Shown here in pieces: positions 17,047-25,075 of a stretch of 44,339 nt of DNA. Within the stretch, counting starts at the first letter, position 1; each line of letters opens with the position of its first letter. The translations under genes and the position numbers were made by a program. This stretch comes from Paludibacteraceae bacterium (GTDB taxonomy: Bacteria; Bacteroidota; Bacteroidia; Bacteroidales; Paludibacteraceae). The notes beneath the pieces are model-generated. The model ran no database searches. It was not told where the DNA came from and saw nothing but the letters and a program-made list of their open reading frames with translations. The stretch covers positions 1-44,339 of the forward strand of contig JAFTCC010000036.1 in assembly GCA_017454915.1 (NCBI GenBank), given 5' to 3'.

Positions 17047-17466
17047 ATGACCATACAAGAAACTGAACAAGAAATTATTGATGAGTTTTCGGTTCTTGAC
17101 GACTGGATGGACCGCTACTCACTTCTTATCGACCAAGCCAACGACATGCCCGCGCTTGACGAGAAATATAAAACCGACAGCAATCTGATTGAAGGCTGTC
17201 AGAGCCGCGTATGGCTTCAGGCTGACCTTGAGGACGGTAAAGTGATACTTCAGGCTGACAGCGACGCGATTCTCGTACGTGGCATCGCCGCGCTGCTCGT
17301 CAGGGTATTCAACGGACACACGCCTCAAGAAATCATCGACGCCGACCTCACTTTCATCGATGCCATCGGGCTCCGTGAGCATCTTTCACCCACACGAAGC
17401 AACGGACTGCTCGCCATGATTAAGCAAATAAAACTATACGCGCTCGCATTCAAAGCCAAAGCATAA
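17047..17466 (+). CDS. sufE: SufE-like cysteine desulfurase activator
   Basis: The 139-residue cytoplasmic protein would accept sulfur from the cysteine desulfurase SufS during iron-sulfur cluster assembly. The sulfur-accepting cysteine is C51 in LIEGCQSRVWL, with the typical context of the family. A later HLSPTRSNGLLAMIKQIK segment is also characteristic. The longest open frame begins at a TTG at 17002 within AT-rich non-coding DNA. The ATG at 17047 gives the standard N-terminus MTIQETEQEI and is preferred. No other suf genes are adjacent. The restriction-modification gene begins 19 bases downstream, so the two may share a transcript, though no functional link is apparent. Confidence 0.92.
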   Translation: MTIQETEQEIIDEFSVLDDWMDRYSLLIDQANDMPALDEKYKTDSNLIEGCQSRVWLQADLEDGKVILQADSDAILVRGIAALLVRVFNGHTPQEIIDADLTFIDAIGLREHLSPTRSNGLLAMIKQIKLYALAFKAKA

Positions 17467-17485
17467 TACACCATATACACCCGTC

Positions 17486-20290
17486 ATGACTCAAATCCAG
17501 CAACAAACTGCCGCAAAAGCCTTCGCTGCCCACTGGGAGGGCAAAGGGTATGAGAAAGGCGAGAGCCAAACCTTTTGGTTAACGCTGCTTAACCAAGTCT
17601 TTGGCATCGAGCACCCAGAGATGTTCATCACCTTTGAGCAGCAGGTGCACCTTGACCACACATCGTTCATTGACGGTTTCATCCCGTCCACTCACGTAAT
17701 GATAGAGCAGAAATCGCTCGGCAAAGACCTCGGCGCACCAATAAAGCAGTCAGACGGCAGTCTGCTCACTCCATTCCAACAGGCCAAACGCTACGCAGCG
17801 GAGTTGCCCTATAGCCAACGGCCTCGATGGATTGTAACATGCAATTTCGCAGAATGGTGGGTCTATGACACAGAACAGCCCAACGGCGAGCCACAGAAGA
17901 TACTGCTCAAGGACCTCGAGAAAGAGTTCTACAGGCTTCAGTTCCTCGTTGACGCTGGCAACGAACACCTAAAGCGTGAGATGGAAGTCTCCGTAAAAGC
18001 AGGAGAACTCGTTGGCGTGATATACGACAAACTGCTGGAACAGTATATGGCTGTCGAAAACTCAAGGCAAGGCGCAGCCACTCCGTCAGACGACATACTG
18101 CGCAGCCTCAACATACTATGCGTACGGCTTGTGTTCTGCCTCTATGCCGAAGACGCCGGATTATTCAACAGCCGCACATCGTTCCACGACTTTCTGGCGC
18201 AATATGCGCCCAAGGACATACGCCGCGCACTTATCGACCTCTTTGCCGTGCTTGACACTCCAACCGGACAGCGTGACCCATATCTCGACAATGTGCTCAA
18301 CAGTTTCCCCTACGTCAACGGCGGCCTGTTCAGCGATACGCAGGTCATCATTCCGCAGTTCACAAGTGAACTGAAAGACCTTCTTCTGCAAAACGCCTCC
18401 GACAGCTTTGACTGGAGCGAGATTAGCCCCACTATCTTCGGTGCGGTATTCGAGAGCACCCTTAACCCCGAAACACGCCGCAGCGGCGGAATGCACTATA
18501 CTTCCATCGAGAACATACACAAGGTCATTGACCCGCTTTTCCTCGACGACCTCAAAGCCGAGTTTGACAACATAAAAGCCATCAAGCAGAACTCTCCACG
18601 CCGGCAGGCCCTTCACGACTTCCAGAACAAACTGGCATCGCTCACATTCTTCGACCCTGCCTGCGGTAGCGGCAACTTCCTCACCGAGACCTTCCTGTCG
18701 CTTCGCCGTTTGGAGAACAAAGTGATACAAGCCATGTTCGGCGGCGAGAACGTTCTCACGTTCGACATACTCATCAAAGTCAATATATCCCAGTTCTACG
18801 GCATTGAGATTAACGATTTCGCATGCTCCGTAGCCAAGACAGCCCTTTGGATAGCCGAGAGCCAGACGCTCAAAGAGACCTCAGCCATAGCCGGCAGGGC
18901 GATTGACTTCCTACCCCTCAAGACCAACGCCTATATCCATGAAGGCAACGCCCTCCGCATGGACTGGGCAGATGTCATTGCTCCCGAAAGGCTGAATTAT
19001 ATCATGGGCAATCCACCGTTTGTAGGCTATAGCCTGCAATCCAAAGAGCAGAAAGAAGATATGCTTTCTATCTATGTGGATGAGAAGGGCAAGCCCTACA
19101 AAACAGCCGGCAAGATAGACTACGTAGCGGCTTGGTATTGGAAAGCGGCACAACTCATGCAAGCAAATCCTGTTATCCACGCTGCGCTTGTTTCTACCAA
19201 CTCTATCACGCAAGGAGAACAAGTCGCAGCGATTTGGAAGCCTCTCTTTGACCGTTTCGGTATTCATATAGATTTTGCCTATCGTACGTTCCGTTGGGAT
19301 TCCGAAGCGGATATAAAAGCACACGTGCATTGTGTTATTATTGGATTTTCCAAAGCAGATACAAAAGCGAAGACAATCTACCTCTCCGATTCGCAAACCA
19401 TACAAGCGGCTAACATCAACGCATACCTTATTGATGCGCCCGATACATGGGTTGAAGCGAAGTCCAAATCTCTTTGCAATGTGCCGGAAATGCTTAATGG
19501 TGGCAAACCCGTGGAAGGCGGCTATCTTATTTTAACAAAGGAGGAACACGACGAACTACTACAAAAAGAGCCACAAGCAGAGCCTTTATTCCGTCCCTAT
19601 ATGATGGGGAAGGATTTTATAGATCGTCAGCCGCGTTATTGCTTATGGTTAGTCAATGTAAGCCCCAAAATACTGCGCGAATGCCCGCAAGTACTAAAAC
19701 GCATCGAAGCAGTAAAAGAATATCGGCTTGCAAGTCCGAAAGAAGCTACACGTCGTTGCGCAGAAACACCGATGTTATTTGCAGAAGTGAGAGAGTGTCC
19801 GTCTGATTATGTGGCAATTCCTAAGGTCTCATCCGAAAACCGCAGATATATTCCTATGGAATATTTAAGCAAAGATATTATTCCGGGTGATAAATTATTT
19901 ATGCTACCCAACGCCTCCTTCTATCATTTCGGTGTGCTGACATCCAATGTACACATGTCATGGATGCGTGCTGTTTGTGGACGCTTGGAAATGCGTTATA
20001 GCTATTCAAACACTATCGTCTATAACAACTTCCCGTGGCCGACGCCTACAGACGAACAGAAAGCCCGCATTGAGCAGACCGCCCAAGCCATCCTCGATGC
20101 ACGCGCCAAATACCCCGACAGCAGTCTTGCTGACCTCTACGATGAAGTCACCATGCCGCCGGAACTACGTCGCGCCCACCAAGAGAACGACCGTGCGGTC
20201 ATGGCAGCCTATGGTTTTAGTACCAAGATGACCGAATCCGAGTGCGTTGCACAACTTTTCAAGTTATATCAACAACTTATTTCCCAATAA
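17486..20290 (+). CDS. MmeI-like type IIL restriction-modification enzyme (single chain)
   Basis: The 934-residue enzyme would both methylate adenine and cut DNA at a fixed distance. The N-terminal nuclease site reads D63 ... E74-Q-K76, matching the PD-ExK arrangement of MmeI. A helical linker (about 150-330) leads to a gamma-class methyltransferase with FDPACGSGNF (near D390) as SAM-binding motif I and NPPF (509-512) as catalytic motif IV. The target-recognition domain and C-terminal helices follow, ending with YNNFPWPTP at about 845. All parts look intact, so it is probably active. DNA from about 19030 to 20035 is visibly more AT-rich (about 33-35% GC in sampled lines) than either flank (55-58%), as if the recognition part had been exchanged. 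Confidence 0.9.
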   Translation: MTQIQQQTAAKAFAAHWEGKGYEKGESQTFWLTLLNQVFGIEHPEMFITFEQQVHLDHTSFIDGFIPSTHVMIEQKSLGKDLGAPIKQSDGSLLTPFQQAKRYAAELPYSQRPRWIVTCNFAEWWVYDTEQPNGEPQKILLKDLEKEFYRLQFLVDAGNEHLKREMEVSVKAGELVGVIYDKLLEQYMAVENSRQGAATPSDDILRSLNILCVRLVFCLYAEDAGLFNSRTSFHDFLAQYAPKDIRRALIDLFAVLDTPTGQRDPYLDNVLNSFPYVNGGLFSDTQVIIPQFTSELKDLLLQNASDSFDWSEISPTIFGAVFESTLNPETRRSGGMHYTSIENIHKVIDPLFLDDLKAEFDNIKAIKQNSPRRQALHDFQNKLASLTFFDPACGSGNFLTETFLSLRRLENKVIQAMFGGENVLTFDILIKVNISQFYGIEINDFACSVAKTALWIAESQTLKETSAIAGRAIDFLPLKTNAYIHEGNALRMDWADVIAPERLNYIMGNPPFVGYSLQSKEQKEDMLSIYVDEKGKPYKTAGKIDYVAAWYWKAAQLMQANPVIHAALVSTNSITQGEQVAAIWKPLFDRFGIHIDFAYRTFRWDSEADIKAHVHCVIIGFSKADTKAKTIYLSDSQTIQAANINAYLIDAPDTWVEAKSKSLCNVPEMLNGGKPVEGGYLILTKEEHDELLQKEPQAEPLFRPYMMGKDFIDRQPRYCLWLVNVSPKILRECPQVLKRIEAVKEYRLASPKEATRRCAETPMLFAEVRECPSDYVAIPKVSSENRRYIPMEYLSKDIIPGDKLFMLPNASFYHFGVLTSNVHMSWMRAVCGRLEMRYSYSNTIVYNNFPWPTPTDEQKARIEQTAQAILDARAKYPDSSLADLYDEVTMPPELRRAHQENDRAVMAAYGFSTKMTESECVAQLFKLYQQLISQ

Positions 20291-20965
20291 ATGTTCACGA
20301 CCTTCTTTTTCGATATGGACGGCACCCTGTTCGACTCAATGCCCATGCACGCGCAGTGCTGGGAGGAGGCGATGGGTCACTATGGTTTCCAGTTTCCGCA
20401 GCGCGATGTGTACCTCAACGAGGGTCGCACGGGACAAGCGGTGATCGACGAGTTTTTCCTCACATACCATAACCGACATGCCACCAACGATGAAATCGAG
20501 GAACTCTACAACTACAAGACCCATCTATTTGAGGTTCAGCCCGAGCCTCCGGCGGTGAACGGTGTGGCGGAACTGCTTGAGCACCTCCACCGTGACGGCA
20601 AGCAGGTCTATGTGGTCACCGGATCGGGACAACTCAGCCTGCTTAACCGCCTTGAACGCCACTTCCCGGGAATATTCGCCAAGGAGCGCATGGTTACGGC
20701 ATTCGACTGCAAAATCGGCAAGCCTCATCCCGAGCCATACCTTAAGGCCATCGAAAAGTCGGGCATAGCCCCCGAGCAGGGCATGGTGATAGAAAACGCG
20801 CCACTTGGCTGCACCTCAGGACACCGTGCAGGGCTCTTCACGGTGGGCATCAACACCGGAATACTCACAACTCAAGACCTTATTGACGCCGGAGCCGACA
20901 TAGCCTTCGACAGCATGGAACAGTTCCACCAATACCTCATATCACAAAATGTGCTGACCAAATGA
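20291..20965 (+). CDS. HAD-superfamily phosphatase/phosphoglucomutase-like hydrolase
   Basis: The 224-residue cytoplasmic protein starts directly after the restriction enzyme stop codon. Motif I is FFFDMDGTLFDS (nucleophile D8, D10), motif II is VTGSGQ (near 114-119), and KIGKPHPEPYLKAIEKSGI with VIENAPLG supplies the motif III lysine and motif IV acids. A helical cap lies between motifs I and II (about 20-90), as in beta-phosphoglucomutase and phosphoglycolate phosphatase relatives. The substrate is a phosphorylated small molecule that cannot be named. It overlaps the next small gene by four bases, so sufE, the restriction enzyme, this gene and that one may be one operon. Confidence 0.88.
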   Translation: MFTTFFFDMDGTLFDSMPMHAQCWEEAMGHYGFQFPQRDVYLNEGRTGQAVIDEFFLTYHNRHATNDEIEELYNYKTHLFEVQPEPPAVNGVAELLEHLHRDGKQVYVVTGSGQLSLLNRLERHFPGIFAKERMVTAFDCKIGKPHPEPYLKAIEKSGIAPEQGMVIENAPLGCTSGHRAGLFTVGINTGILTTQDLIDAGADIAFDSMEQFHQYLISQNVLTK

Positions 20966-21276
20966 CGAGCCTCCTCTGCGCATATCTCATCATCAACAGC
21001 CACAACGTGGTGCGCAACGGCATCATCACGCAAAGCGATGACCTCACCATTATTGGCATCAGTAGCCTCGACGCCATGACCCACGAGCCTCACTCAACCC
21101 GTCACGTCAACGCCATTGTAACTGCAGAGCCAACAGCACAACAAGAGGCACTGCTACCCTACCCAAACGATATTTTCCACCCTGACAACATCACATTCCT
21201 TGCACATCTCTGCCCGCCTATCGTTGTCGGACAACAATGCCGCCTGCGTTTTTGGAGCAAAACTATCGGCCTGTAG
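20962..21276 (+). CDS. Small protein of unknown function
   Basis: This 104-residue protein is unrecognised. It starts with an ATGA overlap on the HAD gene, which is the best evidence that it is real. It has no clear signal peptide or membrane helix beyond a mildly hydrophobic start (SLLCAYLII), and contains the phrases HEPHSTRHVNAIV and WSKTIGL. GC content and codon choice look like its neighbours. It could be a small soluble partner of the HAD hydrolase; that is a guess from position only. Confidence 0.55.
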   Translation: MTSLLCAYLIINSHNVVRNGIITQSDDLTIIGISSLDAMTHEPHSTRHVNAIVTAEPTAQQEALLPYPNDIFHPDNITFLAHLCPPIVVGQQCRLRFWSKTIGL

Positions 21277-21321
21277 GGACACGACATCCCAAGACACCCC
21301 TTGCAATTAAATTGTCTTTAT

Positions 21322-21353
21322 CCCAAATCGGTCATTAGACCGACAAGTTTGGG
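21322..21353 (+). other. Bulged hairpin downstream of the HAD operon
   Basis: CCCAAA-TCGGTC pairs with GACCGA and TTTGGG around an ATTA loop, with a CAAG bulge on the 3' side. No T-run follows directly, so a terminator role is only possible. The surrounding 21277-21471 DNA is AT-rich, with four occurrences of ATTGTCTTT-like text. Confidence 0.5.
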
Positions 21354-21432
21354 TCAGTGCTTACAAAAAGTAGTCTATTATTGTCTTTTTGGTTTCTTTT
21401 TGGCATCTTTTTGCTTTTTGCTCGGTCATTAA

Positions 21433-21460
21433 ATTGTCTTTATTTTTTGACCTAAAAAAA
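21433..21460 (+). repeat. Direct repeat, right copy (ATTGTCTTTA ... TTGACCTAAAAAAA)
   Basis: ATTGTCTTTA (21433-21442) and TTGACCTAAAAAAA (21447-21460) repeat the blocks at 16991-17028, with a spacer of 4 rather than 14 bases. A further ATTGTCTTTA lies at 21311-21320 and ATTGTCTTT at 21380-21388. Confidence 0.6.
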
Positions 21461-21471
21461 CTCTACAGAGC

Positions 21472-21506
21472 AAAAAAAGGCACGCCCCCGAGGACGGAGC
21501 CGTGCC
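21472..21506 (-). terminator. Intrinsic terminator of the SH3/beta-barrel gene
   Basis: On the minus strand GGCACG ... CGTGCC (21506-21479), with inner CCG/CGG pairing, is followed by seven T (21478-21472). It lies 36 bases after the stop of the gene ending at 21543. Confidence 0.85.
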
Positions 21507-21542
21507 TATAACATATTTAAGAAACCAATAAGATACAGCCGT

Positions 21543-22622
21543 TTAGAACACTATCTGGAAACCTGCGACTAATAATTTATTCAAATGCGCTTTAATCGGG
21601 TCTACTTTTTCGCCATCAACTGTTCCGCCTCTGGTAAAGCGATAGTACAGTCCCCAATCTGTTTCTAATGAAATACGGAACTTGTTAAACTGAATGAACG
21701 CGCCAGATCCCCACATAAGGTTCAGCACACCTTTCCTATCTGCCTTGTCCATAACTTCCAACTCCCAGCCATCGCCTTTAATCCAACGACTTTTACCACT
21801 TACTTCATTGGACAAGAGGACGTTGCCTTCACCGAAATCCTCTATTGTGTTATTAGCTACGAACAATTCGAACACAGGTCCAGAAAATACGCCTGCTGCC
21901 ATGCGTCCGCCCTTAAACTCTAATGCGAACTGCGCCTGAAGAGGAATAGTAATCGAATGTATTGAAGCACGATAAGTTTCAGCAGGCAATGTCATATTTA
22001 TTTTATCGAAATCGCTCTGGTCAAGTTTCTTGGTTCCAGACCAACTATAATAGACGCCCGAACGGAAACCAAGGCAGATGTTGACATTATCGCCGTGGTG
22101 CAGAACACCATTGTACTCAAGGCCGAGGCCCACCTCCAAACCATTGCCTAAATCCTTCGTGCCAAATTTAACGTCTCTCCATGTAGAACCGACATAAGCC
22201 CTCGCACTATGAAGCGAGTAGAACGCGCCAAGACTAACATGGAAACCTGATGCGCAGTGAGAACCGAAGCCTGCGCTTGGTCTTCTGCTGTCAGATGATG
22301 AGGACGAGGCTGTTTTAGATGCGCCGGATGCGGAAGAATTTCTTGACTCGGAAGTGGCAGAGGCAGCAACTGACACAGAAACGGGCGTCAAGTACTGGGC
22401 TGAAACATAAGCCTTCTGGCCATTAAACTTGATTTCTGCCCAGCCGTTGTTGATTTTTACCACTTCAATTTCTTTCGATTGCGGCAAAGAGCCCAACACA
22501 GCACCCTGACTGTTAGGAGCGTTGCGCACATTAAGGCGTGAAGCGGTAACCTTGTAAGTCTTGCCAAAAGCGCACAATACGAAAAGAATGCTGACAACTG
22601 CAATTAAGAAAACCCTTTTCAT
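21543..22622 (-). CDS. Secreted SH3-domain plus outer-membrane beta-barrel protein
   Basis: The 359-residue protein has a signal peptide (about 1-20, ending CAFG). A bacterial SH3 domain follows (TYKVTASRLNVRNAPNSQGAVLGSL ... GWAEIKFNGQKAYVSAQYL, about 22-78). A Ser/Ala-rich linker (about 82-115) leads to about 240 residues of alternating beta strands ending in KLLVAGFQIVF. A terminal aromatic Phe and alternating hydrophobics fit a porin-like outer-membrane barrel. The SH3 domain suggests peptidoglycan or peptide binding, so the protein could tie the outer membrane to the wall; that is inference. It is a single-gene unit with its own promoter and terminator. Confidence 0.82.
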   Translation of the reverse strand: MKRVFLIAVVSILFVLCAFGKTYKVTASRLNVRNAPNSQGAVLGSLPQSKEIEVVKINNGWAEIKFNGQKAYVSAQYLTPVSVSVAASATSESRNSSASGASKTASSSSSDSRRPSAGFGSHCASGFHVSLGAFYSLHSARAYVGSTWRDVKFGTKDLGNGLEVGLGLEYNGVLHHGDNVNICLGFRSGVYYSWSGTKKLDQSDFDKINMTLPAETYRASIHSITIPLQAQFALEFKGGRMAAGVFSGPVFELFVANNTIEDFGEGNVLLSNEVSGKSRWIKGDGWELEVMDKADRKGVLNLMWGSGAFIQFNKFRISLETDWGLYYRFTRGGTVDGEKVDPIKAHLNKLLVAGFQIVF

Positions 22623-22656
22623 AGCAAAAAACGTTAAAATGATAATGTGTTCTTTG

Positions 22657-22687
22657 CAAAGATAGTGATTATTTTTTTATTAGCAAC
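22657..22687 (-). promoter_or_regulatory. Promoter for the SH3/beta-barrel gene
   Basis: On the minus strand TATCTTTG (22657-22664) lies 19 bases downstream of GTTG (22684-22687). The -7 box is perfect and the -33 box is one base off consensus. Confidence 0.65.
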
Positions 22688-22919
22688 TCTCTCCTGTATC
22701 AATAGCACAGAACTAACTAACCACTCCTTACACACAGATATGCCACAATGCGACAAAACCGGAAGCGCATGCAACACTGCTATTGCATTTTTATTATGCT
22801 TTTGCCATATTTAGGTTTTTCTTCCAACAACCAACGACTTACGCTACTACTAACATGCCGGACTTGCTGCTAATGACACGCCAACTGGAAACTTTAACAC
22901 AAAAAAAGTTTCCAAATCA

Positions 22920-22950
22920 CTTGCCATTCGGAAAATATTCACTACCTTTG
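22920..22950 (+). promoter_or_regulatory. Promoter for the first efflux operon
   Basis: CTTG (22920-22923) is followed after 19 bases by TACCTTTG (22943-22950). The start site would be near 22957, upstream of the TetR gene. Confidence 0.65.
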
Positions 22951-23021
22951 CACCCGTTTTGTAATATAAAGCATCTCACCTCGTGATGTTCCAAGACACA
23001 TGGGGGGCAAAAGTCAAAAAA

Positions 23022-23696
23022 ATGGAAACAGACATCAAGCAGCAGATATTAGACAAATCCGTCGAACTCTTCGCACAGTACGGCATACGCAGTGTGTCGA
23101 TTGACGATGTGTGCCAACAGCTGAAAATATCAAAAAAGACTTTCTACATCCACTATCGCCAAAAAGAGGATCTGGTGACTGACGTTGTCAGAGAGCAATG
23201 CAAAGCGCAGGTTGACAAACTTCGGAGCCTTTTGAGCGGCAAGACGGCACTGCAAATACTGATGGAGTTCATACGCACTCCGCAGAAGTTCAAGCCATCG
23301 GTGGCACAGCAAGAAAAACACCGCGCTGTGGTACACGACCTCAAAAAGTTTTATCCCACGATCTGGGAGCGGCAGCAGCAATTCTTAAAACAGATTGAAA
23401 TCGAAGGCATCGGTGAATTGCTTCGGCACGGGATTTGCGAAGGAGATTTCAGAAGCGACTTGGATGTTGACCTATACCTGCTCTTCTTCCAGCCGATGAC
23501 CGATGTCTTTTTGGAAAACATCATCAAGCCAAAGGTCAACATCAACGGCAGAGTTGTCACCAAACAACGGCTCTACGATTTTTATCTTGACCTTTTCATG
23601 AGGCAAATCATCAGTGAGCAAGGGCTAAAAAAACTTGGCATTAGTCCCGTTGACTGCACTGCCGAGGCAGAACGAACAACAAATAATAGCATATAA
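23022..23696 (+). CDS. TetR-family transcriptional regulator of efflux operon 1
   Basis: The 224-residue repressor-type protein has an N-terminal TetR DNA-binding domain: KQQILDKSVELFAQYGIRSVSIDDVCQQLKISKKTFYIHYRQKEDL, with the recognition helix around residues 36-46. The helical C-terminal part, which would bind a ligand, is not diagnostic. Two further in-frame starts exist (GTG 22983, ATG 22986). I prefer the ATG at 23022 because it gives the usual short N-terminus. It is first in the operon, 26 bases before the TolC gene, so it most likely represses its own transcription and that of the pump until a toxic compound binds. Confidence 0.88.
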   Translation: METDIKQQILDKSVELFAQYGIRSVSIDDVCQQLKISKKTFYIHYRQKEDLVTDVVREQCKAQVDKLRSLLSGKTALQILMEFIRTPQKFKPSVAQQEKHRAVVHDLKKFYPTIWERQQQFLKQIEIEGIGELLRHGICEGDFRSDLDVDLYLLFFQPMTDVFLENIIKPKVNINGRVVTKQRLYDFYLDLFMRQIISEQGLKKLGISPVDCTAEAERTTNNSI

Positions 23697-23722
23697 ATAG
23701 TTAAGGTATAAATATATAACGA

Positions 23723-25051
23723 ATGAAAGAAAAAATTCTATTGATTATGTTCATGGCACTATTCGTAAGCGGTCTTCAAGCCGCTCAACGCTATGTGCCG
23801 ACAGCGGCTGACAGCATGTCTGGGGAGATTGAGATTAGCATGCCCACAGCCCAAAATTATGCGCTGGAGTACAACCGCAGCCTGCGCAACGCTTCGCTTG
23901 CGGTTCGTCAGGCGGAAGCAAGCCGGTGGCAGACTATAGCCTCAATGCTGCCGCAAGTGGACGCAAACCTCAACTACACCAACATGTGCGGTTACCAGCT
24001 TAACTTTGGTGGAATGATGACCCGCGACATGCCGCCATACGGGCAACTGGGCATCACGGCAGCTATCGCGCTAACTGGAAGTCAAATTGTGGGAGTGCTA
24101 ATCAAAGACCTTGCCATCGAAATGCAGAAGGAAAGTTATCAAGTGGCAGAAGACCAACTGATTGCACAAGTCGCACAAATCTACGCCAGCATTCTGGTGA
24201 TGCAAGAAGTGGACACACTGCTCAAACAGAGCCTTGACAATATGCTTAACCTGCAGAAAATGACTGACAGAGCTGTAGCTGTGGGAGTGAGCGAAGAAAC
24301 AGTGTCAGAACAAATGAAGGTGAGAGTGGCAACACTAATGCAAAACATTAACTCAACAGAGAGAACACTCAACGTTCAGGTCAACAGCCTAAAATTGCTC
24401 ATGGGCATGGGCGACAAGGTGCAGCTCAAGCTGACAGACAAACTCGACGACATCATCAGTGCGGAACATATCCTCAACCTGTTGAGCGAGAACTTTGACA
24501 TCGAGCGCAACCGCAACTACCGCCTTGCCACCATGAACACGGAATTGGCAAAGAAAAATAAGGTCTTGGCATGGATGGCATACACCCCCACATTCACGCT
24601 CGCATACCAATACAGCAAACAACACTACTTCAGCGACACGGAGGGCTTCAGCATGACACCGCCCAACACTGTCCAACTCGGTCTTAAGATACCCATCTGG
24701 AGCAGCGGCAGCCGTGCTGCGGCAGTGAGAGAGAAAAAGTTGGCATACGAGGCTGCGCTAAATACGTTAGCAGACACGAAAGACCAGCTCACTGTGCAGT
24801 ATTCGCAACTGCGCTATAACCTCAACTCGGCATACGAAAGTTACATCATACAGAAGGACAACCTCAAAGCCAACGAAAACGTCCTGAAGAGCACCAGCAA
24901 CAAATTTGAACGCGGATATGCGTCAACTCAAGAGCTTATCACGTCAAGCAACGAACTAATCAATGCTCAAAACCAGTACGTCAACGCGGTTCTGTCGCTC
25001 GTACAAGCTGAAACATCGCTCGTGCAATTCCTCAACACAAGCGACAAATGA
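23723..25051 (+). CDS. TolC-family outer-membrane efflux protein (operon 1)
   Basis: The 442-residue protein has a signal peptide (about 1-20, ending LQA). Two long helical halves follow, typical of the TolC trimer that spans the periplasm and outer membrane. Examples are ALEYNRSLRNASLAVRQAEASRWQ at the start of the first half and TQELITSSNELINAQNQYVNAVLSLVQAETSLVQFLN at the end. The length is normal. The gene is preceded by the leader phrase TAAGGTATAAAT (23702-23713), also present before the second adaptor gene. It lies between the TetR and adaptor genes. Confidence 0.92.
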   Translation: MKEKILLIMFMALFVSGLQAAQRYVPTAADSMSGEIEISMPTAQNYALEYNRSLRNASLAVRQAEASRWQTIASMLPQVDANLNYTNMCGYQLNFGGMMTRDMPPYGQLGITAAIALTGSQIVGVLIKDLAIEMQKESYQVAEDQLIAQVAQIYASILVMQEVDTLLKQSLDNMLNLQKMTDRAVAVGVSEETVSEQMKVRVATLMQNINSTERTLNVQVNSLKLLMGMGDKVQLKLTDKLDDIISAEHILNLLSENFDIERNRNYRLATMNTELAKKNKVLAWMAYTPTFTLAYQYSKQHYFSDTEGFSMTPPNTVQLGLKIPIWSSGSRAAAVREKKLAYEAALNTLADTKDQLTVQYSQLRYNLNSAYESYIIQKDNLKANENVLKSTSNKFERGYASTQELITSSNELINAQNQYVNAVLSLVQAETSLVQFLNTSDK

Positions 25052-25075
25052 GCACGGAAAAAAGATAATTAAGAA

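Larger units (their letters stand above)
22623..23021. other. Intergenic region between divergent genes
   Basis: About 400 bases separate the beta-barrel gene from the TetR gene. They hold the two divergent promoters listed. The middle (about 22690-22915) has only short open frames with unconvincing protein sequence, and I see no RNA gene or repeat in it. Confidence 0.5.

Noticed and set aside
22783..22986. 67-residue plus-strand frame before the TetR gene
   Set aside because: It spans the predicted promoter of the TetR gene, has no recognisable composition and is probably chance.
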